Assembly: GCA_003525045.1 (NCBI GenBank)
Contig: DQGF01000104.1
Span: forward strand, 1 to 15,221
DNA length: 15,221 bases
Source: Pseudomonas sp.
Lineage (GTDB): Bacteria; Pseudomonadota; Gammaproteobacteria; Pseudomonadales; Pseudomonadaceae
Direction of reading: 5' to 3'
Numbering within the stretch: the first letter of the stretch is position 1; each line of letters opens with the position of its first letter. The position numbers and the translations under genes were made by a program. The notes under the pieces are model-generated. The model saw only the letters and a program-made list of their open reading frames with translations, was not told where the DNA came from and ran no database searches. Shown in pieces: positions 1 to 6,185 of the stretch.

Positions 1-20
1 GGCAAGCCTCGCTCCTACAA
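1..20. repeat. Partial REP element at window edge
   Basis: The first 20 bases match the right arm of the REP doublet at 4206-4300 (GGCAAGCCTCGCTCCTACA). The window therefore starts inside a REP doublet lying just downstream of the cdhA stop codon. The other arm is outside the window. Confidence 0.75.
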
Positions 21-34
21 GTTAGTGGCGGCGT

Positions 35-1000
35 TTAGTCGGCGAACGCCATCCCATGCTTCTCTTTGGTGGTCTTCACCGCCTCCAGCACCGCCAGCAG
101 GCAATCATCACGATAGCGCTCCAGCGCCGAAATGCTGTGCGTGCCCAACTGATCACTGGTGCCATCCACCACATCATCAATCAACTTGTCAGTCAGCTCC
201 GGCGCCGGCAGATAGGTCCACGGCAACTGCAACGCCGGGCCGAACTGCGCCATGAAGTGGCGCATGCCTGCATCGCCACCCGCCAGGGTGTACGTCAGGA
301 ATGTCCCCATGAACGACCAGCGCAGGCCCGCGCCAAACCGAATCGCATCGTCGATTTCACCGGTGGTCGCCACGCCGTCGTTGACCAGGTGCAGCGCTTC
401 ACGCCACAGCGCTTCGAGCAAGCGGTCGGCGATAAAGCCTGGCACTTCCTTGCGCACATGCAGCGGACGCATGCCCAAGGATTCGTAAACTTTCATCGCT
501 GCCTGCACCGCTTCAGGGGCAGTGTTTTTGCCACCCACCACTTCCACCAGCGGCAACAGGTAAACCGGGTTGAACGGATGCCCGACTACACAGCGCTCCG
601 GGTGGGTCGAGCTCTCGTAAAACTCACTCGGTAATAGCCCTGAGGTACTGGAGCCGATCAGTGCATTCGGCTTGGCCGCCGCACTGATTTTGCTGTGCAA
701 TTCCAGTTTCAGGTCCAGACGCTCAGGAGCGCTTTCCTGAATGAAATCAGCTTCGCGAACGCACTCTTCGATGGTCGCGACAAAGCGCAACCGATCCTGT
801 GATGCGCCGGGTGCCAGGCCTTGTTTCTCCAGCGCGCCCCAGGCATTGGCGACGCGTTTGCGCAGGGCGGCTTCGGCACCGGGCGCCGGGTCCCAGGCCA
901 CCACGTCGAGGCCGTGGGCGAGGGCGCGGGACACCCAACCGCTGCCGATGACACCGCTGCCCAGCGCGGCGAAGGTTTTGATATCAGTGATAAAGCTCAT
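35..1000 (-). CDS. cdhA: L-carnitine dehydrogenase (3-hydroxyacyl-CoA dehydrogenase family)
   Basis: This 321-residue protein is predicted to oxidise L-carnitine to 3-dehydrocarnitine with NAD+, the first cytoplasmic step of carnitine catabolism. The N-terminal Rossmann fold shows the dinucleotide motif GSGVIG at residues 14-19. The segment [15 protein letters not shown] carries His141 and Glu153, spaced 12 apart like the catalytic His-Glu pair of 3-hydroxyacyl-CoA dehydrogenases. Only one C-terminal helical domain follows, which fits the short carnitine dehydrogenase type. The ATG is preceded by AGGAAG at good spacing. It lies downstream of cdhC on the same strand, separated by a 139-nt gap filled by a REP doublet. 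The neighbouring carnitine-binding protein and BKACE enzyme make the substrate assignment much firmer than the fold alone would. A general hydroxybutyryl-CoA dehydrogenase is the alternative, but the context argues against it. Confidence 0.93.
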   Translation of the reverse strand: MSFITDIKTFAALGSGVIGSGWVSRALAHGLDVVAWDPAPGAEAALRKRVANAWGALEKQGLAPGASQDRLRFVATIEECVREADFIQESAPERLDLKLELHSKISAAAKPNALIGSSTSGLLPSEFYESSTHPERCVVGHPFNPVYLLPLVEVVGGKNTAPEAVQAAMKVYESLGMRPLHVRKEVPGFIADRLLEALWREALHLVNDGVATTGEIDDAIRFGAGLRWSFMGTFLTYTLAGGDAGMRHFMAQFGPALQLPWTYLPAPELTDKLIDDVVDGTSDQLGTHSISALERYRDDCLLAVLEAVKTTKEKHGMAFAD

Positions 1001-1027
1001 GGCAACTTCCTAAAAGAATTCGGTGAT

Positions 1028-1126
1028 CCCTGTAGGAGCGAAGCTTGCTCGCGAAGACGGTAGTCCAGCCGCAGAGTATGTGGCGGATGTACTGGCCTCT
1101 TCGCGGGCGAGCCTCGCTCCTACAGG
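1028..1126. repeat. REP doublet between cdhC and cdhA
   Basis: Two inverted REP copies at about 1029-1056 and 1099-1126 share the core TGTAGGAGCGA and pair imperfectly, for example GAAGCTTGCTCGCG against CGCGGGCGAGCCTCG. The 42-nt centre is unrelated sequence. The element sits inside a leftward operon, so it would appear in the mRNA as a long hairpin between cdhC and cdhA. Such hairpins can protect upstream message or cut downstream expression; that effect here is inference. Confidence 0.88.
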
Positions 1127-1139
1127 TATGCGTGGGGGG

Positions 1140-2027
1140 TTAGCCGCGCTTGGTCAGGCCCATTTTTGCCCGGCCTTCAGCCGGTGTGAGAACCCGGGCG
1201 CCGAGGCGGCTGAGGATTTCCGAGGCGCGCTCGACCAGTTGGCCGTTGGTTGCCAGCACGCCCTTGTCCAGCCACAGATTGTCTTCCAGACCGACCCGCA
1301 CGTTGCCGCCCAGCAGTACCGCTTGCGCGGCCATCGGCATCTGCATGCGACCGATACCGAACCCGGCCCAGACCGCGTCGGCCGGCAGGTTGTCGACCAT
1401 GGCTTTCATGGTGGTGGTGTCCGCCGGCGCGCCCCACGGAATGCCCAGGCACAGCTGGAACAGCGGGTTATCGAGCAAACCTTCCTTGATCATCTGTTTG
1501 GCGAACCACAGGTGACCGGTGTCGAAGATTTCCAGCTCGGCTTTCACGCCCAGCTCTTGAATGCGTTTGGCGCCGGCTCGCAGTTGGGCCGGGGTGGATA
1601 CGTAGATGGTGTCGCCGTCGCCGAAGTTCAGCGTGCCGCAATCGAGGGTGCAGATTTCCGGCAGCAGTTCTTCAACGTGGGCCAGGCGGGTCAGCGGACC
1701 GACCAGGTCAGTGTTCTGGCCGAACTCCATCGGGTTCTCGCCCGCGCCGATTTCCAGGTCGCCGCCCATGCCGGCGGTGAGGTTGACGATGATGTCGACG
1801 TCCGCCTCGCGGATGCGCTCCATCACTTCGCGATACAGCGCCACGTCACGGCTGAACTTGCCGGTTTGCGGGTCGCGAACGTGGCAGTGGACCACGGTGG
1901 CGCCAGCCTTGGCAGCTTCCACGGCGGCCGCGGCGATTTGTTTCGGGGTGACCGGCACGTGTGGGCTTCTGGCGGTCGTGTCGCCAGCACCGGTGAGTGC
2001 GCAGGTGATGATGACGTCGTGGTTCAT
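1140..2027 (-). CDS. cdhC: 3-dehydrocarnitine cleavage enzyme (BKACE / DUF849 family)
   Basis: This 295-residue beta-keto acid cleavage enzyme is predicted to react 3-dehydrocarnitine with acetyl-CoA, giving acetoacetate and betainyl-CoA. The family fold is a TIM barrel with one metal ion. The expected metal ligands are visible as the HCH pair (His47 and His49 in VVHCHVRDP) and a glutamate near residue 247 in VRVGLEDN. The N-terminus [15 protein letters not shown] is typical of the family, and so is the length. The ATG at 2025-2027 is preceded by AAGGAA. It is the middle gene of the leftward caiX-cdhC-cdhA run and starts 73 nt after caiX. Other BKACE proteins use different keto acids, so the substrate is assigned from the neighbours rather than from residues I can read. 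Confidence 0.92.
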   Translation of the reverse strand: MNHDVIITCALTGAGDTTARSPHVPVTPKQIAAAAVEAAKAGATVVHCHVRDPQTGKFSRDVALYREVMERIREADVDIIVNLTAGMGGDLEIGAGENPMEFGQNTDLVGPLTRLAHVEELLPEICTLDCGTLNFGDGDTIYVSTPAQLRAGAKRIQELGVKAELEIFDTGHLWFAKQMIKEGLLDNPLFQLCLGIPWGAPADTTTMKAMVDNLPADAVWAGFGIGRMQMPMAAQAVLLGGNVRVGLEDNLWLDKGVLATNGQLVERASEILSRLGARVLTPAEGRAKMGLTKRG

Positions 2028-2058
2028 GAGAGGGTTCCTTGCAGGCGTGATGATTCCG

Positions 2059-2082
2059 TTCGCAGCCCGGTCGGGCTGCGAA
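2059..2082. other. Perfect intercistronic hairpin between caiX and cdhC
   Basis: The arms TTCGCAGCCC and GGGCTGCGAA are perfectly complementary around GGTC, and one further G-C pair can form inside. On the transcribed (minus) strand no U-run follows, so it is a poor intrinsic terminator. It is more likely an mRNA 3'-end stabiliser or partial attenuator that would favour the binding-protein message over the enzymes. That role is inferred. Confidence 0.7.
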
Positions 2083-2100
2083 TCGGTGGTTCAATCGGGT

Positions 2101-3045
2101 TTATTTACTGGTCAGCTTCAGGTTTTCAGCCGCCGGTTTGCCATCGAAGGTGGTCACGCCTTCGAGCCAGCGTTGTTGGTCTTGCGGGTGATCCTTCAGC
2201 CATTGCTTGGCCGATTCGAAAGCGTCTTTGTGATCCAGCAGCGGCTGCATCATCCGGCTCTCGTCTTCGGCGGTGTAGGTCAGGTTGCTGAGCAAGCGAC
2301 CGATGTTCGGACATTGCTGCGCGTAGTTCGGCGAGGTGACGGTCCAGACCGTGGCCATGCCTTCGTTCGGGCCCAGGGCGTCTTCGCTGCCGCTGAGGTA
2401 AGTCATTTGCACGTTGACGTTCATCGGATGCGGCGCCCAACCGAAGAACACCACCGCTTCCTTGCGCCGCACGGCGCGATCCACCGCTGCGAGCATGCCG
2501 GCCTCGCTGGACTCGACCAGCTGGAACTTGCCCAGGCCGAACTGATTCTTGGCGATCATCGCCTTGATCTGGGTGTTGGCGCCCGAGCCAGGCTCGATAC
2601 CGTAGATCTTGCCGCCCAGCTCTTTCTGGAACTTGGCAATGTCGGCGAAGGTTTTCAGGCCCTTGTCGGCGAGGTAAGTCGGAACGGCGAGGGTGGCGCG
2701 GGCGTCTTTCAGGCTTGGCGCTTCCAGAACCTTGACTTGATTGGCCTGGACGAAAGGCGTGATGGTCTGGGTCATCAGCGGGTTCCAGTAACCCAGAAAC
2801 AAGTCCAGGCGCTGGTCGCGGATCCCGGCGAAAATGATTTGCTGGGAAGCGCTGGTTTGTTTGGTGTTGTAGCCGAGGCCGTCGAGCAGGACCTGGGTCA
2901 TGGCGCTGGTGGCGATCACGTCGGTCCAGTTCACGACGCCCATGCGCACGTTCTGGCATGAAGCAGATTCGGCCGCCATGACGCTGGCGCTCAAGAAAGC
3001 GGTACCGCTGAGTGCAAGAACACAGCTGCTGATCAGTCGTTTCAT
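2101..3045 (-). CDS. caiX: Periplasmic carnitine-binding protein of a quaternary-amine ABC transporter
   Basis: This 314-residue substrate-binding protein begins with a Sec signal peptide (MKRLISS, a hydrophobic stretch, then SVMA with cleavage near residue 24-25). The mature protein belongs to the choline/betaine-binding (OpuAC/ChoX-like) group. Aromatic residues placed like a cation-pi box for a trimethylammonium head are visible: Trp40 in VVNWTD, Trp87 in GYWNP, Tyr124, and Trp203 in FGWAPHP. Cys30 and Cys245 could form the disulfide seen in ChoX-type proteins. No permease or ATPase gene is adjacent. This fits the known Pseudomonas arrangement, in which orphan binding proteins feed a shared Cbc choline/betaine/carnitine transporter. 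GAGGAA precedes the ATG. It is the first gene of the carnitine operon and divergent from cdhR. Carnitine specificity is inferred from context. Confidence 0.9.
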   Translation of the reverse strand: MKRLISSCVLALSGTAFLSASVMAAESASCQNVRMGVVNWTDVIATSAMTQVLLDGLGYNTKQTSASQQIIFAGIRDQRLDLFLGYWNPLMTQTITPFVQANQVKVLEAPSLKDARATLAVPTYLADKGLKTFADIAKFQKELGGKIYGIEPGSGANTQIKAMIAKNQFGLGKFQLVESSEAGMLAAVDRAVRRKEAVVFFGWAPHPMNVNVQMTYLSGSEDALGPNEGMATVWTVTSPNYAQQCPNIGRLLSNLTYTAEDESRMMQPLLDHKDAFESAKQWLKDHPQDQQRWLEGVTTFDGKPAAENLKLTSK

Positions 3046-3078
3046 GTCGGGTTCCTCGGCAGGTCGTTATTGTGGGTT

Positions 3079-3098
3079 CCGGCGTCTTCGTGCGCCGG
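3079..3098. other. Small hairpin in the caiX leader
   Basis: CCGGCG and CGCCGG flank an 8-nt loop, forming a perfect 6-bp stem that ends 34 nt upstream of the caiX ATG. It lies in the likely 5' untranslated region. Function unknown. Confidence 0.4.
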
Positions 3099-3114
3099 TG
3101 ATGCCAAGTTACGC

Positions 3115-3179
3115 AGCATAGCCCCCGTGAAAACGCACTACGGCGACCAGCTCTTGCACTGCAGCGACCTGTGCTCTTG
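3115..3179 (-). promoter_or_regulatory. Candidate caiX promoter with AraC-type direct repeats (likely CdhR site)
   Basis: Read on the minus strand, CAAGAGC followed by GGTCGC occurs twice (plus-strand GCGACC at 3143-3148 and 3164-3169, GCTCTTG at 3150-3156 and 3173-3179). The spacing is 21-23 bp, about two helical turns, as AraC-family dimers prefer. The proximal copy ends 22 nt before a TATGCT -10-like hexamer (plus 3115-3120). The position expected for a -35 box (CCGTAG) is poor, which suits an activator-dependent promoter. Repeat and spacing are seen directly; assignment to CdhR is inference. Confidence 0.45.
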
Positions 3180-3239
3180 AATGCCGCTGGCAAGTGGCGT
3201 ATCAACGTTCACACGCTGCCCGCCAACCGAGAGCGCTCC

Positions 3240-4187
3240 ATGTCCCAGGATTTCTACTTCTTGTTGATGCCGGGTTTTTCGGCCATCGGTTTTATCTCGG
3301 CCATCGAGCCGCTGCGGGTCGCCAATCGCTTTCGCGGCGAACTCTATCGCTGGCATGTGCTGAGCGCCGACGGTGGCGCGGTATTGGCCAGCAACGGCAT
3401 GTCGGTCAACGCCGACGCGGCGCTGGAACCGCTGAAGAAAGGCGCAACGCTGTTGGTGGTCGCCGGCTTCGAACCGCTGAAGTTCGCCACCCCGGCGCTG
3501 GAGCACTGGCTGCGCCGCCTGGACAACGAAGGCGTGACCCTCGGCGCCATCGACACCGGCAGCTTCGTCCTCGCCGAAGCCGGCTTGCTCGACGGCCATC
3601 GCCTGACCCTGCACTGGGAAGCCATCGATGCCTTCAAGGAGTCCTACCCGCAGCTCAGCGTCACCCAGGAATTGTTCGAAATCGACCGCCGCCGCATCAC
3701 CTGCGCCGGCGGTACCGCCTCCATCGACCTGATGCTCGACCTCATCGCCCAGGCCCATGGCCCGGAACTGGCGATTCAGGTCAGCGAACAATTCGTACTC
3801 GGCCGCATCCGCCCGCGCAAAGACCACCAGCGCATGGAAGTCGCCACGCGGTATGGCATCAGTAACAAGAAACTGGTGCATGTGATTGGCGAGATGGAGC
3901 AGCACAGTGAGCCGCCGTTGAGCACGCTGGAACTGGCGCAATTGATCAAGGTGACGCGGCGGCAGCTGGAGCGCCTGTTTCGCCTGCATTTGAATGACAC
4001 ACCGAGCAACTTCTACCTGCGGTTAAGGCTGGAGAAGGCTCGGCAGTTGCTGCGCCAGACAGACATGAGTGTGCTGGAGGTGAGTATCGCGTGCGGGTTT
4101 GAGTCGCCGTCGTATTTCACCCGTAGTTATCGGGCACGGTTTGCGCGGTGTCCGCGGGAAGACCGGCGACAGAGCCAGAATGCCTGA
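3240..4187 (+). CDS. cdhR: CdhR, GATase1-like/AraC transcriptional activator of carnitine catabolism
   Basis: This 315-residue regulator has a DJ-1/PfpI-like N-terminal domain (about residues 4-185) and an AraC/XylS DNA-binding domain (about 215-312). In the N-terminal domain the position of the usual nucleophilic Cys is Asp105 (GAIDTGSF followed by LAEAGLLDG), so it should bind a ligand rather than catalyse. The two helix-turn-helix units are visible near 228-248 (TLELAQLIKVTRRQLERLF) and 277-298 (SVLEVSIACGFESPSYFTR). The chosen ATG begins MSQDFYFLLMPGF, the normal start for this family. An upstream in-frame ATG at 3171 would add 23 unlike residues overlapping the putative operator. It is divergent from caiX, matching its known role as a carnitine-responsive activator. 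Other family members (GbdR, SouR) are close relatives, but the position next to caiX favours CdhR. Confidence 0.88.
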   Translation: MSQDFYFLLMPGFSAIGFISAIEPLRVANRFRGELYRWHVLSADGGAVLASNGMSVNADAALEPLKKGATLLVVAGFEPLKFATPALEHWLRRLDNEGVTLGAIDTGSFVLAEAGLLDGHRLTLHWEAIDAFKESYPQLSVTQELFEIDRRRITCAGGTASIDLMLDLIAQAHGPELAIQVSEQFVLGRIRPRKDHQRMEVATRYGISNKKLVHVIGEMEQHSEPPLSTLELAQLIKVTRRQLERLFRLHLNDTPSNFYLRLRLEKARQLLRQTDMSVLEVSIACGFESPSYFTRSYRARFARCPREDRRQSQNA

Positions 4188-4205
4188 ACCTCCGGCGAAC
4201 CGGCC

Positions 4206-4300
4206 CCTGTAGGAGCGAGGCTTGCCCGCGAAGAGGCCGGCACATTCAAAATCACTGTCGTCTGACACGCCGCCTTCGCGGGCAAGCCTCGCTCCTACAG
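4206..4300. repeat. REP doublet between convergent cdhR and the DUF3010 gene
   Basis: Arms at 4207-4233 and 4274-4300 are perfectly complementary over 27 nt (core GGAGCGAGGCTTGCCCGCGA) around a 40-nt centre. It fills the gap between two convergent genes and could act as a bidirectional transcription barrier. The arm sequence belongs to the same subfamily as the fragment at 1-20. Confidence 0.92.
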
Positions 4301-4312
4301 ATGATGTGGCGT

Positions 4313-4729
4313 TTACTTTTTCATCAAGGCCGAACACGCCGCCTTGTAAGCCTCATGCTGATACTTGTTCAGCGTCGCCGGCAGCTCAAAATCAAACTTC
4401 TTGTTTTGCGCATTGATGGTCTGCGGCGACAACAGCGTCACCTCGCAATTCTCCAGCAACTGGAAAACCCCTTCGATTTTAAACGTGGTCGGCCCACCGG
4501 CAAATTCGCCTTTCTTGCTGCGCTTCTTGATCGCGATCCGATCGATGGAATTCTCGCGCACAAACGACGCTACTTGAGCCGCAAACACTTTGACGTTCGC
4601 CGCCTCGTCGTCATCGTCGAGGGCTATTTTCTTGGTGGCCAGGGCGACGTGGCTCAGCGCCTGAGCGTCGAGGGAGGCCACGGCGATAATCGCTTCGCTG
4701 CCTTTGATTTCGATGCCGCAGATGTTCAT
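4313..4729 (-). CDS. DUF3010 family protein
   Basis: This 138-residue soluble protein has no signal peptide or membrane segment. The start MNICGIEIKGSEAIIAVASL resembles the first strands of an RNase H/RuvC-like fold, and the whole length and the end (LNKYQHEAYKAACSALMKK) fit the DUF3010 family as I remember it. An acidic patch (four Asp and one Glu at 38-42) and a basic loop (IKKRSKKG) are visible. The role is unknown. GGGA precedes the ATG. The gene starts 32 nt after the antitoxin stop codon on the same strand, so co-transcription with the toxin-antitoxin pair is possible. The link may be only positional. Confidence 0.85.
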   Translation of the reverse strand: MNICGIEIKGSEAIIAVASLDAQALSHVALATKKIALDDDDEAANVKVFAAQVASFVRENSIDRIAIKKRSKKGEFAGGPTTFKIEGVFQLLENCEVTLLSPQTINAQNKKFDFELPATLNKYQHEAYKAACSALMKK

Positions 4730-4761
4730 TTCAATCCCTTTTCCTGATGCTGGCGTTCAGC

Positions 4762-5085
4762 TTACAGCTCTAGTTGGTTGGCGGTGATGCCAAAAGCCGC
4801 GGCAATTTTCTCGCGTGTCGCCTTGCGAGGCTTGGCGACGGTCTCTTGCTGGGCGAAGGCTGGCTGGGAAATGCCCATGCGCTTGGCCACTTCATCCTGT
4901 GTAAGGTTCAGGTGTTCACGCCAGGCCCGTATAGGCGTTGCGCCGTCGACGATGCGACTGACCACCTCGTGGGGAATCAGATCGGGCTCAATCTTCTGCG
5001 CCACATATTGCGCATAGGGAATGACCACGAACGCAGGGTTTCCGTCTGCGTCATTGATGATTTGAACGTCAGTAGGTGCGTTCAT
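4762..5085 (-). CDS. XRE-family antitoxin of a type II toxin-antitoxin pair
   Basis: This 107-residue protein has two parts. Residues 1-50 resemble a toxin-contacting segment (VQIINDADGNPAFVVIPYAQ). Residues 53-107 form an XRE helix-turn-helix (REHLNLTQDEVAKRMGISQ, then a KPRKATREKIAAAFGI helix). The ATG lies inside the end of the toxin frame, giving a 17-nt overlap and suggesting translational coupling. AGAGG lies upstream but at a long distance, so coupling probably matters. The toxin-first order matches HigBA-like systems. The antitoxin is expected to bind the toxin and repress the shared promoter, for which a palindrome is visible at 5328-5371. Confidence 0.88.
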   Translation of the reverse strand: MNAPTDVQIINDADGNPAFVVIPYAQYVAQKIEPDLIPHEVVSRIVDGATPIRAWREHLNLTQDEVAKRMGISQPAFAQQETVAKPRKATREKIAAAFGITANQLEL

Positions 5086-5323
5086 CGCGTTTTTTGACCT
5101 CTTGAATACTGATCACTTTGATTGCGCCATCCCAGTCGAACATAACCCGATAATTACCCACTCGCAGTCGATAGGCGTAGTCATGACCAACCAGTGCTTT
5201 GACATTGCCTACATCAGGCATGCCAGCCAGCACTGTGACGGCATCACGAACCTGGATCTGATGAGCGGAATGCAATTTCAGCAGTTGCTTAACGGCTTTT
5301 CGGGTCCAGTGGATACTGTTCAT
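5069..5323 (-). CDS. RelE/ParE-superfamily toxin
   Basis: This toxin of about 84 residues begins MNSIHWTRKAVKQLLKL, and has the family core ALVGHDYAYRLRVGNYRVMF and the C-terminal end KKRDERTY. RelE-type toxins usually cut mRNA on the ribosome, while ParE types poison gyrase. The YRLRVGNYRV and terminal R-x-x-x-Y features lean toward the mRNA interferase side, but this cannot be settled by eye. The ATG at 5321-5323 is preferred over an in-frame TTG at 5356, because the family normally begins here and the extra residues would lie on the promoter. There is no Shine-Dalgarno sequence before this ATG. The gene is followed by the antitoxin with a 17-nt overlap. Confidence 0.87.
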   Translation of the reverse strand: MNSIHWTRKAVKQLLKLHSAHQIQVRDAVTVLAGMPDVGNVKALVGHDYAYRLRVGNYRVMFDWDGAIKVISIQEVKKRDERTY

Positions 5324-5327
5324 AGGA

Positions 5328-5371
5328 GAATATAAGTCTTTTATAAGATTTTCCAATATTTACTTATATTC
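5328..5371 (-). promoter_or_regulatory. Toxin-antitoxin promoter with operator palindrome
   Basis: GAATATAAGT (5328-5337) and ACTTATATTC (5362-5371) form a perfect 10-bp inverted repeat, with a partial third copy (TTATAAGAT) between. On the minus strand TTGGAA and TATATT are spaced 16 bp apart and could be -35 and -10 boxes. The -10 ends only 5 nt before the toxin ATG, so the transcript could be leaderless. The palindrome over a promoter fits autorepression by the XRE antitoxin. Confidence 0.5.
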
Positions 5372-5416
5372 GGGCAGCGTCCAACCAGCGAACCATGTCG
5401 GGATGTTGCCCGAATA
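5367..5416. repeat. Inverted repeat upstream of the toxin gene
   Basis: TATTCGGGCA (5367-5376) and TGCCCGAATA (5407-5416) are perfectly complementary, and pairing continues inward with mismatches (CAGCGTCC against GGATGTTG). The left arm overlaps the toxin-antitoxin operator. No U-run follows on either strand. It could be a second protein-binding site or a cassette-boundary remnant; function is unknown. Confidence 0.5.
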
Positions 5417-5497
5417 GTTTGGTCAGTTGGGGGGCGGGAGGGTCGTTGTAGGCTCAGTAAACCGAGGATGTAGGAAAGGGATTTTCTCGAAGATTGA

Positions 5498-5519
5498 AAG
5501 CTGGCGGCAGTGCCAGCTT
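5498..5519 (-). terminator. Possible terminator of the LprI-like gene
   Basis: AAGCTGGC and GCCAGCTT form a perfect 8-bp stem with a 6-nt loop, 18 nt past the stop codon of the leftward gene. The tail on the minus strand (TCAATCTTCG) is only modestly T-rich, so strength is uncertain. Confidence 0.45.
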
Positions 5520-5536
5520 CCGACGGACGATCAGGT

Positions 5537-5938
5537 TTACTCCTGACCAATCGACTCCAAAAACTCCGACCGCTCATCACTCATCCGTGCCACGCAATCA
5601 TTCTGCGCAATGGTAAACGCCTTGCTGCCGCTGGTCGCCGGGAACGCTTCAACCGCGCAATCCGCATCCCGAGTCTTCAGCCACTGCTGCTGAGCCGTCT
5701 TGATCCTGGCGGTGACGTCGGCCAGTTGCGCCTGGTTCTTGCCGTAGAGCGTCTGCATGCGTTCGTTGAGGCTCTGGTAGTTGTCCTTGAGCAGGTCTTC
5801 GGCTGTGGTTCTGCTGTAGGCGGAGCATTCCAGGGTCTGGATTTCGTTTTCGACGGCGTCGCAGGGGTTGTCGTCGGCCTCTTCAGCCGCCTGTACGCCG
5901 GTGGCTATCAGAGCCAAAGCCAGGAAGATCGATTTCAT
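5537..5938 (-). CDS. Secreted LprI-like (DUF1311) protein
   Basis: This 133-residue protein has a signal peptide (MKSIFLALALIATGVQA, cleavage after Ala17). The mature part has four cysteines (26, 38, 94, 115), which could form two disulfides. The segment QQQWLKTRDADC matches the characteristic signature of the LprI / DUF1311 family. The family includes proteins proposed as periplasmic lysozyme inhibitors, but many members have no known role. AAGGGG lies upstream of the ATG. It is divergent from the dimethylglycine operon, and no functional link to either catabolic module is apparent. Confidence 0.83.
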   Translation of the reverse strand: MKSIFLALALIATGVQAAEEADDNPCDAVENEIQTLECSAYSRTTAEDLLKDNYQSLNERMQTLYGKNQAQLADVTARIKTAQQQWLKTRDADCAVEAFPATSGSKAFTIAQNDCVARMSDERSEFLESIGQE

Positions 5939-5957
5939 CGCGTCGCCGCCCCTTATT

Positions 5958-5990
5958 CCAGTGAAGCATCAGTAAAAAATCCAGTGATGC
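5958..5990. repeat. Short direct repeat in the lprI-dipeptidase intergenic region
   Basis: CCAGTGAAGC (5958-5967) and CCAGTGATGC (5981-5990) differ at one base and are 23 bp apart. They lie just upstream of the leftward LprI-like gene and about 200 bp before the dipeptidase-like gene. The spacing suits an activator site, but nothing else supports it. Confidence 0.3.
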
Positions 5991-6054
5991 GACGGATTCT
6001 GGCGCAAGCGGACGGGCTTGAACAGGTGGCTTATCCGGCCGGTTGACGACCCTT

Positions 6055-6128
6055 TGTCGCAGATTGACGCTTTCGGCAATTCCCCTGTCGTTTTTGCACC
6101 CGGCTACCAAGGCACCGAGGCATATGCT
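6055..6128 (+). promoter_or_regulatory. Possible activator-dependent promoter of the dimethylglycine operon
   Basis: TGTCGC (6055-6060) and TGTCGT (6086-6091) are 31 bp apart, and a TATGCT hexamer at 6123-6128 resembles the -10 proposed for caiX. No good -35 is present at 17 bp. In Pseudomonas these genes belong to the GbdR regulon, so a GbdR site is expected in this 247-bp gap. My placement of it is weak. Confidence 0.25.
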
Positions 6129-6185
6129 GGCCCCAAAGCGCCGGCACACGATTCGGCGCATGAATCGCTAATAGGGGACAGCCTG

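Noticed and set aside
1023-2961. Long plus-strand frames (422 and 451 codons) over cdhC and caiX
   Set aside because: They start in a REP element or inside cdhC, have no recognisable domains and mirror the codon bias of the real minus-strand genes.
3091-3107. Sigma-54-like site (TTGGCATCACCGGCGCA on the minus strand) upstream of caiX
   Set aside because: The GG and GC spacing fits, but the -12 element lacks TT, and no enhancer-binding regulator is nearby; CdhR is an AraC-type activator that normally works with sigma-70.
5367-5425. Integron attC site near the toxin-antitoxin pair
   Set aside because: A GTCCAAC matches one core half-site, but no matching GTTRRRY partner is found at the right place, and no integrase or cassette array is visible.
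6018-6185. Earlier start for the dipeptidase-like gene
   Set aside because: The added 56 residues do not resemble the family, and a good ribosome-binding site lies before the ATG at 6186.
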